From positions 62,001 through 126,000 of the forward strand of contig JAOCPU010000055.1 of assembly GCA_035772785.1 (NCBI GenBank): DNA of 64,000 nt, written 5' to 3'. Origin of the DNA: Phlebiopsis flavidoalba. Taxonomy: Eukaryota; Basidiomycota; Agaricomycetes; Polyporales; Phanerochaetaceae. The notes beneath the pieces are model-generated. The model was not told the origin of the DNA, searched no databases, and saw nothing but the letters and a program-made list of their open reading frames with translations. Below, one piece after another: positions 11,501-22,578 of this stretch; within the stretch, counting starts at the first letter, position 1; every line of letters starts with the position of its first letter. The translations under genes were made by a program, and so were the position numbers.

Positions 11501-14500
11501 TGAGGGCGGTACCGAGCCGGCAAACCATTTCCCCCTCTCTCATTCGCACCCATGAATAGCGATCGGCTGCTCACCGATGAGCCACGATCAGATAGCAACT
11601 GTTCGGGAGAAAACATTGTATTGCTAGGACCACCATGCTCATACATGACCAAGGGTCCTGAACAGGAAGCCATCAGCCTTTGACTCGCAAGAAGGAAGTT
11701 GGTGTCTTACTATCGGTGTTTTAGTAGTTGACAGTTAATCGTCATTGCGCCCTAAAGATGATTTAAACTGATGTTTTCGCTGGGGAGGCATCTATTTATT
11801 GCGTTTTATTTTTGTTTCTTACCAGAAACCATGCGGAGGGCTTTGGCCGTAGGCCGCAGGAGGCACCACCGTCATCAAGGCTGGAGCAAGGGTAGTGTGC
11901 TGCAGCGAACATTGAAGCAGAGTCTCCTGCTTATCTCTCCAATCAGCGTCAAGGTTGATCTAGAGCAGAAGAGAGCACCAACTGAATGGATGTATGTACA
12001 CGCACCAGTCGCCGGAGCTTCGGCTGACGAGGCTCTGGATCCACACCAACCCCGCCTCTATTGAGGTACAAGGCTCAGGCGTCCTTCCGGCGACTCCCTG
12101 GGGTAGCTAGATGGGGTTTGATTTGAACATCTGCCGTCGCTCAAAACCTCGGAACCCAGCCTTGAGGGAATTGTATTCATCGGTAGGTAAAAACCGCCTT
12201 TGTCTGGGTCTGGTTTAGGATCTGCGGTGGAGGGTAGTATTCAACAGTGCTGCGGCGTACCGTCGTAAGGCGACTGATTGACGGACATCGAAGTGAGACA
12301 ATGCGGGGAGGGGTTCAAACGACATTTCTAATCAAATGCTTCCCTATGAGCCGGCACTCCAGCTTTTGTTATAATCTTTACGCAAATTCTCACCTCAGGA
12401 CTTGGAAGAGGGAAAGCTCGGAGAGCGCACTGCGAGGGCATTCGTTTGGGCCCAAAGTCATTAGCGCCTGTGGACCGGTCGCGCCCTCCCGGTCCCTCCC
12501 GGTTTTTTCCTTTCCGGACACCCCTCGTTTGATTTTCAAAGAAACCCAGACCTCCGGCTCTCCCATCTTCACACCAGACTACAACGTCCGCGATGGTCTT
12601 TTGAATCGAGGACGACCGGGAAGCAACAAATGGGTTTTATAGTAGTCTGGAGACTTGTTAACTCATTAGAAGGCATCTGACACTTCGGAATCTGGACCGA
12701 CAAGCGAATTTACGAGGAGGTTGGCAAGTTCGCCGGTCGAGTGAGTAAGCGTCCTAGTTCCAAGGTTTTGGTCCAAGCTCAAGCATCATCGGTATGAATG
12801 AATATGAGATGTACATAGGTCTTTCTTAGTATGGGTACTTCCACGTCGCAAACAGTGGAGCTATTCACCATCATCAGAAGTGAAGTGGCACTTACAGGTA
12901 CTTCCCACGTGAAATCTACGGGTCAGTTACCGCAGAACCTACGTCGCCAGTGGTATCGTTGTAGGTAAATAGAGTCAGCTCTGTGCGACGTAGTTAGTGG
13001 TGGCGAGGATACAAATCGAGTCTCACTTACGATAAAGCCCCCCGTGAGTCAATGGCTCGTTGTCAAGCGTGTAAATGTGAAGTTTCCTGTTCCAGCTTGC
13101 CCGCCAAGGTTTTCAAAATGGTCGGGCGGCCCAGTAATCAGGTAACCTCATTGCGAGTTGTACCACCTTGCAATTTGGGTACCGGTGTTCCGTTTCAGTA
13201 TGGATATCATGAATTTTGTATTTTCTGGAAAACAAGGTGGCGGAGTAAACGTTGCTGTCACCTGTGATTCACGCGGAGTAAGTCTAAAATACCGCCTGAT
13301 GCGACCATCTGAATCACTTACCGGTGAATCCCGCTCCCCAGTATTACCCGTGTTTGTTCCGTTTGGAGCGAACATCGCTAGAGCTCCCTGCGGCGGATCG
13401 CTGGTGGGGCGCCGTACTGAATCCGAGACCAGTACAGTTACATCCTGGGCGGCAAGTCGCGTCGCTCGGCGGCCGCGGTGACTCCCGCGATAAATGCAGC
13501 TAGACCACTTGTGAGCGAGAATCATGGCGGTCGAAGGCTTGAAGCTCTTGCTAACGTTCTTGGCAGTGCCTTTATGTACTGCATGGCAAGCGGCCAGATC
13601 AACCCGTTGGTTCTATACTTAACTGAAGCTGGTAACGACATTGGCGCAATCAGTCCCCAGTGATCTCTCAATAGATTGGACATCACCGACTTGAAGCCTT
13701 TGTCTCCGCTGAAACCGTCGTGAGGTCGACGTACATCATACTGAAAAGTGCTCGTGATGTGACCAAAGTTTGTGCGTACTCCGATTTTATTCCAGACGCT
13801 GAATCTTCAATGCATGATGTTGTGGCTGTCTCTCTAGCAGTTTTTTTAGAGACAATCACTCTAAAAGTCTATCGAATAAAGCAGAGACCTTCTGCGTACG
13901 GGAAGCAACGGACCCAATAGAGATTTCAGCTGATAGGCATGTACTTCCAAACCACTCTGCGTGACCCTTGCGCTAAATGCCTAGTATGTAGCTCTCCAGA
14001 CCGTAAAAAAGCCGCGCGCCTTGGCCAACGTAAATAAGCGCACGGATTTTTAGGTTGGGTTTGCCACACTCCTGTCGAATGCGTGTAGAATCATGACAAA
14101 ATTATCGCCGAGGTTCCCGTCAGATTGCGACCATATCAGGGTCTTCACGGTGCAGGTTTCCAATTGCGCCGCGTTGCAACATTTAGACTTGCTATCGGCC
14201 ATGGCTCGGGTTGGAGAACGTTTCAACCGCGATAGTCTCGTGAGGTTTCGTGTTTGTTTCTTGACTGAAAACTAGTACAAAGGCGTCTCTCATATTGCAT
14301 ACCTTGCGTTCGCGCTATAAAACCGGCATCCAACCTGCCGTGCCGAATAGGGCTTTAACGCCCACAGTGTATGGGAAGAAGTTTGTGCGTCTACCCCTAC
14401 ATTAAAGCAGCCTAAATCTCTTTTCCCACACACGTTTATGGACTCTTTGTCTCACCCACACGTCGGCCCTCGCAGCTGCCTCACAAGCCCCTATAACGTT

Positions 14501-16202
14501 CACCAGACGGGCTATAGCAAAGCGTCAACAAAACCGTCTTAGTCTGATGCTGCCTAAAATTGAACTGGGGTGATTGGTGTGAACTTATTTACGCTCCGGA
14601 CTTAATTGAACCAGCGCCAAAGATCTTACTCGCCGGGCACACCTTGTCTCAGCTCTTGTTGACTCGTGATCCACGCCTGCCAAATGCGTGCTGCCAACGA
14701 GTAGTCGAATCTGGTTCGTGCTTACCATTCTCCATAAGCAATCTACAGGAGACAACTGACCATCTCAGCTGTATCATCGCATCCGTGAATGTGGAATGAC
14801 TCATTACTTTACGGCCTCGCTCTCAGTTCACCGGGCATTCCTCGATTCCGCCGCTCATGCCATGCTAGCAACTCTACCGTTTCGGCTTCCTCTCGTGCCG
14901 ACGGGCAATGACGGCCGCCTTCTGCAATGCTCTGTGAACGACATCATCCCGCTTCCCTTTGTCATGAGAAGCAAGGCATACTTATTTGAAATACGCTGCT
15001 TGAGTAGGTCAGATGAAATGGCGAATGGCGACCTGCCCCATTCACCGTACCTCGTCAACTGATTTCTAGCCATCGTCAGCCCATTCCGTCGTGACCCTTC
15101 ATGAATTGCTTGTATTGGTGGAAAACTGCGCGGTAGCATGGGAAGGGTAGCTACATTTCGTGACGTGCGTGCGAATATCACTGTTCTCCAGGCTGCCACT
15201 AAGGCAAGTCCTTCCCTACGGCATTTGTGTTTGAAGCAAGCGGTTGTACACAACGGTTCGCCTCCCAGGGTGCGGGAGGGCAGGGACTGCGCAGTGGATG
15301 TGACGTGTACGCTCTGGTCTTCCAGGCACGTCTTGAACCCTGGCTCATAGCCCGTCTCTGGTCCCCTTTCTGTGCGCTTATTCCCACTTTTCCCTCCAGT
15401 CGCAGCGGTCAGCCTCAACGCTCTGTACGCCGCAAACTCTTCGATTAATGAGATATGATACCTCAATTGCCAAGCCACGACCCCTCACGTGTGTGCTGCA
15501 GTTCCCTCACCGGGCGCATCATGGTGCTAAGCATAACTTTATCAAGGCAACCGGAGTCGCGAACGGTTACTTCCGTATCGTCCGACTTTCTGTCTCGTGC
15601 ACTTCCGCTGCCATAATTCCATTCCGACGATTTTGAATGAACACTCTGCGGACACGTCTTTCCCCGTTGCCATGTGCAAGTATAATAGACGAGTGAGCTC
15701 GACCACAGCTTGTGTTCATTTATTTGCGCCCCAACATCGTCATACTCAACCAGGTCATAAAGATATCGGTATCGGCTCCGGTCACGGAATAAGCTTAATT
15801 GGGAGGCATTGGTTGGTGTAACGTCTCGTATGCCTGAGAAGTGCATAGCTCTTGCTCAAGTTCATTCAACACGCAAAAGGTCGGGCCGCCCAGCGCTGAC
15901 AAGGCACATTCTGGCGAACCTCATGTGTAGATTGGGCACGTGGCCACTGACACTCATATCTCTCATATGAACCCTAGAACCCTCAAGAAAGCTTTTTACC
16001 TCCATGGCTCCATCGCTTTCGACTCATCGTGTGTCTTAGTCTATTCCTGGTGCCTTCCCGGTCGTGCGTGATAGCGTTTAGACGCTTAGGTTCGTCAGTT
16101 TGTCTCTGTTCGTTTTCACACACATTGCCGAACTGACAACACCATCGGCAATAGTCTCGGTATTGGGGGTGTCAGAGGTGGTGATAATGCTGTTAGCTTA
16201 GT
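8506..16202. other. About 7.7 kb without a recognisable gene
   Basis: Frames are short and share no signature with known families. The longest is 207 codons on the minus strand (14855-15478); others are 106 codons at 11235-11555 and 104 codons at 9373-9687, both plus. Unlike the gene regions, I could not join neighbouring frames into a family pattern. Base composition is mixed and there are no long repeats visible by eye. It may be old, eroded transposon DNA or intergenic space. Confidence 0.5.
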
Positions 16203-17499
16203 ATTCTTTTCCTCTACGCACCCCGCCGTCTTGGATGCGCGGCATTGGTGGCATCAGTGCATCCACGACGGCTTCTGGTTGTTGTAGCTCGCGAACCTGT
16301 ATCCGGCGGATCGGCAGGCTCGAGCGCGAAGTAGTACCGAGCCTGAAATGTCTATTATGGGCAGTACCGCTGGATGCGGACATCAACGTGGTTGGAGATG
16401 TTCCAAAGGGAGACAACAGCACGAGGCTTATCTACCACTTTCCTTCCTCATTCAGGCGACTGCGCATCCTCAGGGTCGCGGCAATTTCCCCCAGACGCTG
16501 CATCGTACGGTCCACAAGAGGCCCAATCGTGTTGAGTGCGCATTTTGGCGCACATACGACACTAAACCCGCCGGTCTGCTAAACTCTGATATTGGTCGAC
16601 GATTCGAAGGACGTGCCCTAGGGCTTCTGTCGGAGATCGATCATGTGGCGGATGCTTTCACTCCATCTGCAAACTCGTAGTCCACATACTCACGGGCACT
16701 TCTGGCCCCATCTTCTTCTGTGCGGCGGCCCGCTCTCAAATTCCCATTCGGAAAAGATATAGCCCCCGACCAGACGCACAGTCGATGCCTCCTGAGCTTG
16801 GACGTAGTCCAGAAGTAGGACAAAACCTACGGGGGAGTCTAGGCACTGTCGTGCCCTCGCACTGCCTCGTCCTTACGTATGCCCAAAACTTGACCCTCTA
16901 TTTCTTAGTCAGCATTTCCGTGTGGATCGAGCCGATCCGCTGGAACGTTGTGTGACACCATCCACCCGAAAGTCGTTTGAGTTCAGGGGAACTGCTGCAA
17001 ACCGATTTGAGCCACCCTTGATGAGTTACCGGGCCAGGACGGTCGAGATTCGCCTCGTCCGCTGGTCTGAAACGTAATACGCGCGCTTGTTTAGTGTCAA
17101 GCCCAGTGTGTGTGTACCAGTGTGACAAACATCAATGAATTCTGGACATATCTCAGAATGAATGCTCCGCAGCCATGGACCCTGGGCTTACGTCCTCGTC
17201 TCTCAAGGAGAATTCAATAAGTTCACCGGGATAGCCGAAGATTTGACTCCCTTGGGACTGGACTCCTGAGAAGTAAAAAACAGCAGAATCAGATAACTGG
17301 ATAATATACCCCATGGGAAAACATTGGTCGTTTCAGAGTAGAAGTGATGAGGATCAGGCACTTCCAGACGAAGCGCAGCTAGTCTGTGCGGAATCAACCC
17401 TACATGTTCTTTGTATAAACTGTGGTCTTCGGTATTGATTACAAAATCGGCGCTGCCTGTATTTGTCCAATAGACTCTAACGAACACGTCATGTGGCAT
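16203..17499 (-). CDS. Hypothetical multi-exon protein, divergent from the WOPR gene
   Basis: From ATG at 17499 the frame reads FVRVYWTNTGSADFVINTED and PHRLAALRLEVPDPHHFYSE to FPW, then a likely 44-nt intron (gtatat...ttctcag) joins in phase to GVQSQGSQIFGYPGELIEF and SLRDED with a donor gtaagc after it. Further minus-strand stretches are YVQAQEASTVRLVGGYIFSE (near 16.8 kb) and MQRLGEIAATLRMRSRLNEE plus AVVSLWNISNHVDVRI (16.5-16.38 kb). The clean splice and protein-like composition argue for a real gene; several frame changes interrupt it. I do not recognise the family. It shares a 271-bp intergenic region with the WOPR gene. Confidence 0.5.
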
Positions 17500-17770
17500 T
17501 GATACAGTACATTTCTCTAACTCATTCAGTCAGGAAAGTGGTCCGCGCGGCGGCCCTTTTTTTACACTGACGCACCAAACAATCCAAGCCAAAGCCTTCG
17601 CGGTTGATACCGATCAAAGGCTTCTTACGAATCTTTCTTCTGAGTCAAGTTTCAGCCATGAGATTCTCTGTTCTCCGCGATACCCTCGATTCGGTATTGA
17701 CAATATCCGCTGATTGGGTTATAAGACTCATAGGCGGCGCTCGTCAAGCTCCATTCAACTCCCCTTCAAC
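17500..17770. promoter_or_regulatory. Divergent intergenic region (putative bidirectional promoter)
   Basis: These 271 bases lie between the putative start codons of the minus-strand gene at 17499 and the plus-strand WOPR gene at 17771. A T-run and pyrimidine-rich stretches are present; no single TATA box is compelling. Promoter function is inferred only from position. Confidence 0.35.
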
Positions 17771-18962
17771 ATGTCTACAAAGTCTTCGACCATGACACCG
17801 AATGCCACGGACAGCCCTTCGTTACTCATCCAGCACTGCGTATGTTTCCTTCTATCTACACCCGATCCGTCTCACCAAAGTCTCACAAGACCGAGAGATG
17901 CGAGAGATGCGCACATCGTATTCGAGGCCGTCCGCCTGAATATCCTACCCTAATAACTCGTCGATTGACTTGCCGTCGAGCGCGAACAGCTCATGTCTGG
18001 CAACGTCTTCGTCCCCCCCGGGGAGGAAGCAGAGCACAAGCAAGGTAATAATATTGCTTGACGGACAGATGGGATGTTGCCTGATACTTCCCCAGGTGGT
18101 CTTGAGCGGTGGACCGACGGGCGCAGAGTGGTCGGTCTTTTACGAGATCATCAGGCCCGTCTCATATTATTGTAGGTCACAAAGCCGTAAATGCGGGGCG
18201 ACTATCTCTTCTATGAGGAGAAAATTGAGATTACTGCTGAGGAACGGGACGCTAAAGCAGCCGTCGGTGAGCGGCATACCCAGTTACCTCACCTCAACTA
18301 TGGGGCCACTAACACGGATTTTCAGTGCACGCAAGACTCTTGATCCCATCTCGTCATACCAGCCTGCTCCAGTCCGCCGTCAGGACCGGCCATCAAGCCG
18401 GACGGCTTAACTAAACAGACATATTCAATCCAGGTTCAGGGTAGCAGCTACGAAGTCGCCTAAAAAGTGGGCACATTGTTGCCTACTTTTCTGTACGTTC
18501 TCATGGCTCTCATTCCGTGCGTGTGATGAAACTTACGTCCCGCCAGGGAGATGACTACACCCGCCTTCCAGTCGTCGGACAACTACGAGTATCTTCGGAA
18601 CATCCGCATACCAGACGGCGTATTCTTTGCCAAAGGTAGCCAGGCCCGGCAAAATCGTGTATTGAATATAGGCGAGGACCTGCGAACATGATTCTGACGC
18701 CTATGGTGATTCAGCCAGGGTGGACCTCGCCATCTTGGCCCACCAGTCTCCTTCCGAAAGCCACAGAGAAATGTCCTCTTGCCATACATCCTTATCTCCT
18801 GCCCCACAAGCTGCGACGTTCGCGCAGCATCCCAGCAACGCATCACCGCGTCCAGATCAGGCGGGAGTTCCCGCTTTATCCCTCACCACGTCTGTCGACC
18901 GTGGCGTCTCCTCATCATACCTGACTGTGGGACAACCTCGCTCAGCTTTGCGTCGCAGGTAG
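17771..18962 (+). CDS. WOPR-domain (Gti1/Pac2 family) transcription factor
   Basis: The likely start is ATG 17771 (MSTKSSTMTPNATDSP). After a first intron the frame gives DARDAHIVFEAVRLNILP and LITRRLT, then EQLMSGNVFV and EEAEHKQG. A 51-nt intron at 18045-18095 leads to GLERWTDGRR, then MRGDYLFYEEKIEITAEERD. A later block, IKPDGLTKQTYSIQVQGSS and KWHIVAYFS, forms the second half of the bipartite WOPR domain, and DNYEYLRNIRIPDGVF follows after another intron. The order and wording match Gti1/Pac2/Wor1 proteins, which bind DNA and control morphological or nutritional switching. At least three one-base frame slips are needed. The tail (18.7-18.96 kb) is Ser/Pro/Gln-rich, as is usual; its exact end is uncertain. 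Confidence 0.82.
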
Positions 18963-21900
18963 TTCTTACAGCCCACTCACTGCCTGAGGGATCGGAAAGC
19001 CTGAACAGCTTCCGCGTGGTTTTGTGACGCTCGAGGTACCTTGCTAACGACGGAGTAGGACGTAAGGGGCTCAGGCTTGGGCGAGCTGGCCCTCTGCCTC
19101 GGAGACGGGTTTTACTTTTCATTCCCAGGACATCCGGCACGATCAATTATGCCTGTACTTCTGTAATAGCTCGGAAATGTCTGTGCTAGTTTGAGTCTGC
19201 GTTGCTAAGTATCGATGTGCGCCGACTCCGCAGCCACGGTGGAGAAACACCTGGGTCTCACCACCGTGATGTATTGTCAGTATGGAATGACGAGGTGCGT
19301 ATCTACCTATTCGGGACCAACATGGGCTCGTAAGATGGAGCGGCACGGGACTACGTCGCTGCCTTCTTCGGTGGCGTTCCTCCACGTAATGACATGCGGG
19401 AAGGAGTCGTGACTTCTTATCAGAATGCTCACTGAGGGTTTGCGTGCATAACATAGGTCAACTGGCTTGTAGATGCTATAAGCGTAAGGGTTGTGTGATA
19501 CCGCCTGAACTCTAATATTACTCACCCGTGTCCTCAACCTATTAGAATGACAGGTTCTTCTTTTCCTCAAGCTTGAAACGAGGTACGCGTACAGACCTTC
19601 GGCCCCTGGACGTTAACAGTCGGAACTATTTGCTTTGGCGTCACGAAAACCGTAGGCCAACTCGAAAATCACAGAGGTCCACCTTGATTAGGTGGTTAGA
19701 GCCAGGTTATCGAACGGTAGAGGTCCAGGAATGGAAACAGCAGCGGAGCTAGGTAATTAGATTCCACATCCATCATACGGGGTGTACGCTTAAATTACTC
19801 TTGGAGTTGTAAGTTGTTGGCTCAAGTGAATTTTTGGTGGGAAGATCGATGACCAAAACTGGGTCACCTGAAGCACAACCTCGTTTGCCAGCTCGAGACC
19901 ATGTCGAGGCGTCCTACATGCAGCATCAAAGAGTGAGACCACAGGACATAGCGACCGAAAGCATCCCTTTATCATCAAAGGTTGTAGTCAGAATGACCTG
20001 AGTAGGAAGTTGAACGTTGAACGTTGAGCACCTGAATGAGGGTACTGCTTGCTTGCATATGGTTTCTGTGCTGACTAAGCAGGGACTGGGCCTTCTCACG
20101 GTCTTCTGTCTTTACTGGTTTCTGCCTAAACACCCCCACCCCGGACAAAAGACACCAGATCGGTTTTTGTCATTCGAAAAGATCACTGTCTGGAATAACA
20201 ACTCAACGGATCGAATCATAGTTTTCTGGTGATGCTATGTTCTCCGCCGATCCCGTATGTCACAAGTCAGGAATTTCTAAATGGGAACCTACCCAAAAGG
20301 CAAAACCTCAGTGCCACATGAGGCTCGGTAACGCTAGCACGCTGTCTCTCCACATGTATCAGGAGCGATATAATTCTGAAAGATAGCTACAGGAGAGTCT
20401 TTACGGCGGCACTGACAGAGTTGACGCCCCAAACACTACCGGGACCATGTACCAGCCCTTCCGATCGGCATATTGGCCACTAGTCCGACAACATATTGAA
20501 CAGCAGATACCAAGACAACGGCCCCGGTATGACCCCTTAGAAGCAAAGACATACGGCGCCGTTGCTCCAAGACAGTTCATTGCTCTCACACTACTGGATA
20601 TCGTGCAGCTTCCGCCTGATCAAGGCAATGGGCCCGATGTGATCCATCCTCCTCAGCGGCGATGGAGTCCATTCGCCGGAGCCTATGGCTGTTCAGTCCT
20701 TTACGGTGGATGCTCTGCGTTACCTGAGTTTAGGTCTTCTTCCACCGCTACTTCACCCGGGACTACCGTTTTTGACCTTTGTCCACCCATGTCAGCGCCT
20801 GTCTCACGCTGGGGTCCAGTTCGTCCCATGGGTCCAGTTGCACTTTTGGTACCACTTTACCCCACGCCAACACGCTTTTCGCTTCTGTGCCAGTACTGTT
20901 TCATGCACACAACCGCAGATCCCTTGCCACCTGCTCGTCCAACTCCTTAGTGATCCACCAATTACATCTCTCGAACAAGAGACATATCAAGCCTTACACT
21001 CCTCGTATCTGACATATCGGACCAGTGAGGACCTAATTCTATAATTTCAGCAGGCTCATGAGTTGAATGTAGTCAGCCCTCAGCAGGCTAACTTCGGTAG
21101 CGGACGATAACGCTTGCTGGCATTCGAAGAGCGTATGATCCAATTCATGCTCGGCTGTCGACCACAAGGCTTCCACATATTCAATCTGTCAACTGAGTAA
21201 CTGGAACCTATCGCGTTACTGTACGGGCAGGGCAAGTCGGGCATACTGCTCAGTTTTGGGCGAACTGTGAGCTGTAGAGTGACGGCCGAATATGATCACG
21301 CTTCCTTAGGTCAGATGATAGGAATGAAAAAACGGGAGGAGCGGGCCCTTTGTATGCCACCTGTGTTTGCTCCCGCACATGATGACAGTCTGCGGGACGG
21401 AGACATCATGCGATGCAGCGTGCCGTGCCTACGACGGTCAGAATACCCGCTGAAAGGCACTCAGCTGCATGGTCACTTCCGAATACAACTTCTTGAACGC
21501 TCCGAACGGGACTCAAGCGAACCTTGTTCCTGAAGGGGCTGTGCTGAGAGACGTACAGACAACGTGTGTGACGGTATGAGGTGCATTCAAATCCGCTTGC
21601 TTGCTTTACAAAGCAGGGAAATCGGTGGATTGGTTTCATTTCATCGACTTTATGGCTTGGTAGCCGTAAGCAGCCCACGCGTCAACGTTAATTGAGCTTC
21701 ATGACGTACCTTGGTCTCAATTGTCGACTCATGTCAGGTTGGCATCCTTCGTGTATCGTTCTGGAGAGAGAGTGAGCTGGATCATTGGCTATGAAAGAAT
21801 TCTGACGCTAATGAGGGTTGGTAATGCGATGCCTTACTACATCGTCGGGGGTCAGAGGTTAAGGCCCGCTGGTATGCAAAGCTCCACTATTTTGCAACCG

Positions 21901-22578
21901 ATGCCACCGCGACTACGACGGGGTCACACACTTCAACTCGCTTGTAACAGTGATGTTATTGACGGATGATAGCAAATGGCAAATACTGACCGACAGCCTG
22001 GTATGACCGTGAGCTAATGTAAGCTCCAAATCCTATGCCCTGGCCGCTACCTGATACCTTACCAAGCCTCTGACCACCGTACACTCCATCTACAACCCAC
22101 CTTGTCGACGACATCCTGTGATATGCGCAGATGAACGAGCCCTGGCGTGTGTGTTTTAGGCAATTGGGGGCCGAAGGCTTCCGGGCGAACCGGTGACACC
22201 TTCATGTGCCATGTTGACTGCGCAAATGCCAAATTCATATACACTGGGAACATCCGAAGCCGCTGCCAGTGTGAGAGTTCTGTATATCGACTTGGGCGAA
22301 ATCAAGTATGTGTACGACTTGCTCCCGCGCGTACCCAGTGGCATTAAACTGAGTGGACTTCCCAGGGAAACACGGCTCACGTGGCATCACCTTCCCGTTC
22401 GACTGCGTGGATGTTGTCTTCAACGTGGTGTTTCAATCCTGGAAGTCCAATCAGTTAGAACGGTATGGATTAATACGAACACTGGACATGCCAAATTAGG
22501 CACTTTCCCCTCTCGGAACCCAGTTCGTAATAAAGAAGCGCGATTTATATTACGAGCTAAATACGAAGCAGAGAATGA
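18963..22578. other. About 3.6 kb without a recognisable gene
   Basis: The longest frames are 167 codons at 20447-20950 (plus) and 148 codons at 22193-22639 (plus, overlapping the 3' end of the mismatch-repair gene antisense). Neither shows a family signature that I can defend, and no neighbouring frames combine into one. Confidence 0.45.

Noticed and set aside
14855..15478. 207-codon open frame on the minus strand
   Set aside because: No domain, no splice context, and composition like random sequence. Listed only as part of the gene-free stretch.
20447..20950. 167-codon plus-strand frame, considered as retroelement or membrane protein
   Set aside because: No catalytic motif, no repeats at its flanks, and the overlapping frame is equally open; left unassigned.
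22193..22480. Tudor-domain-like stretch on plus strand (VRVLYIDLGEIKYVYDLLP)
   Set aside because: It resembles the YIDYGN core of Tudor-SN proteins, but no nuclease-like domains occur upstream and the frame overlaps the PMS1 3' end antisense. Probably chance.
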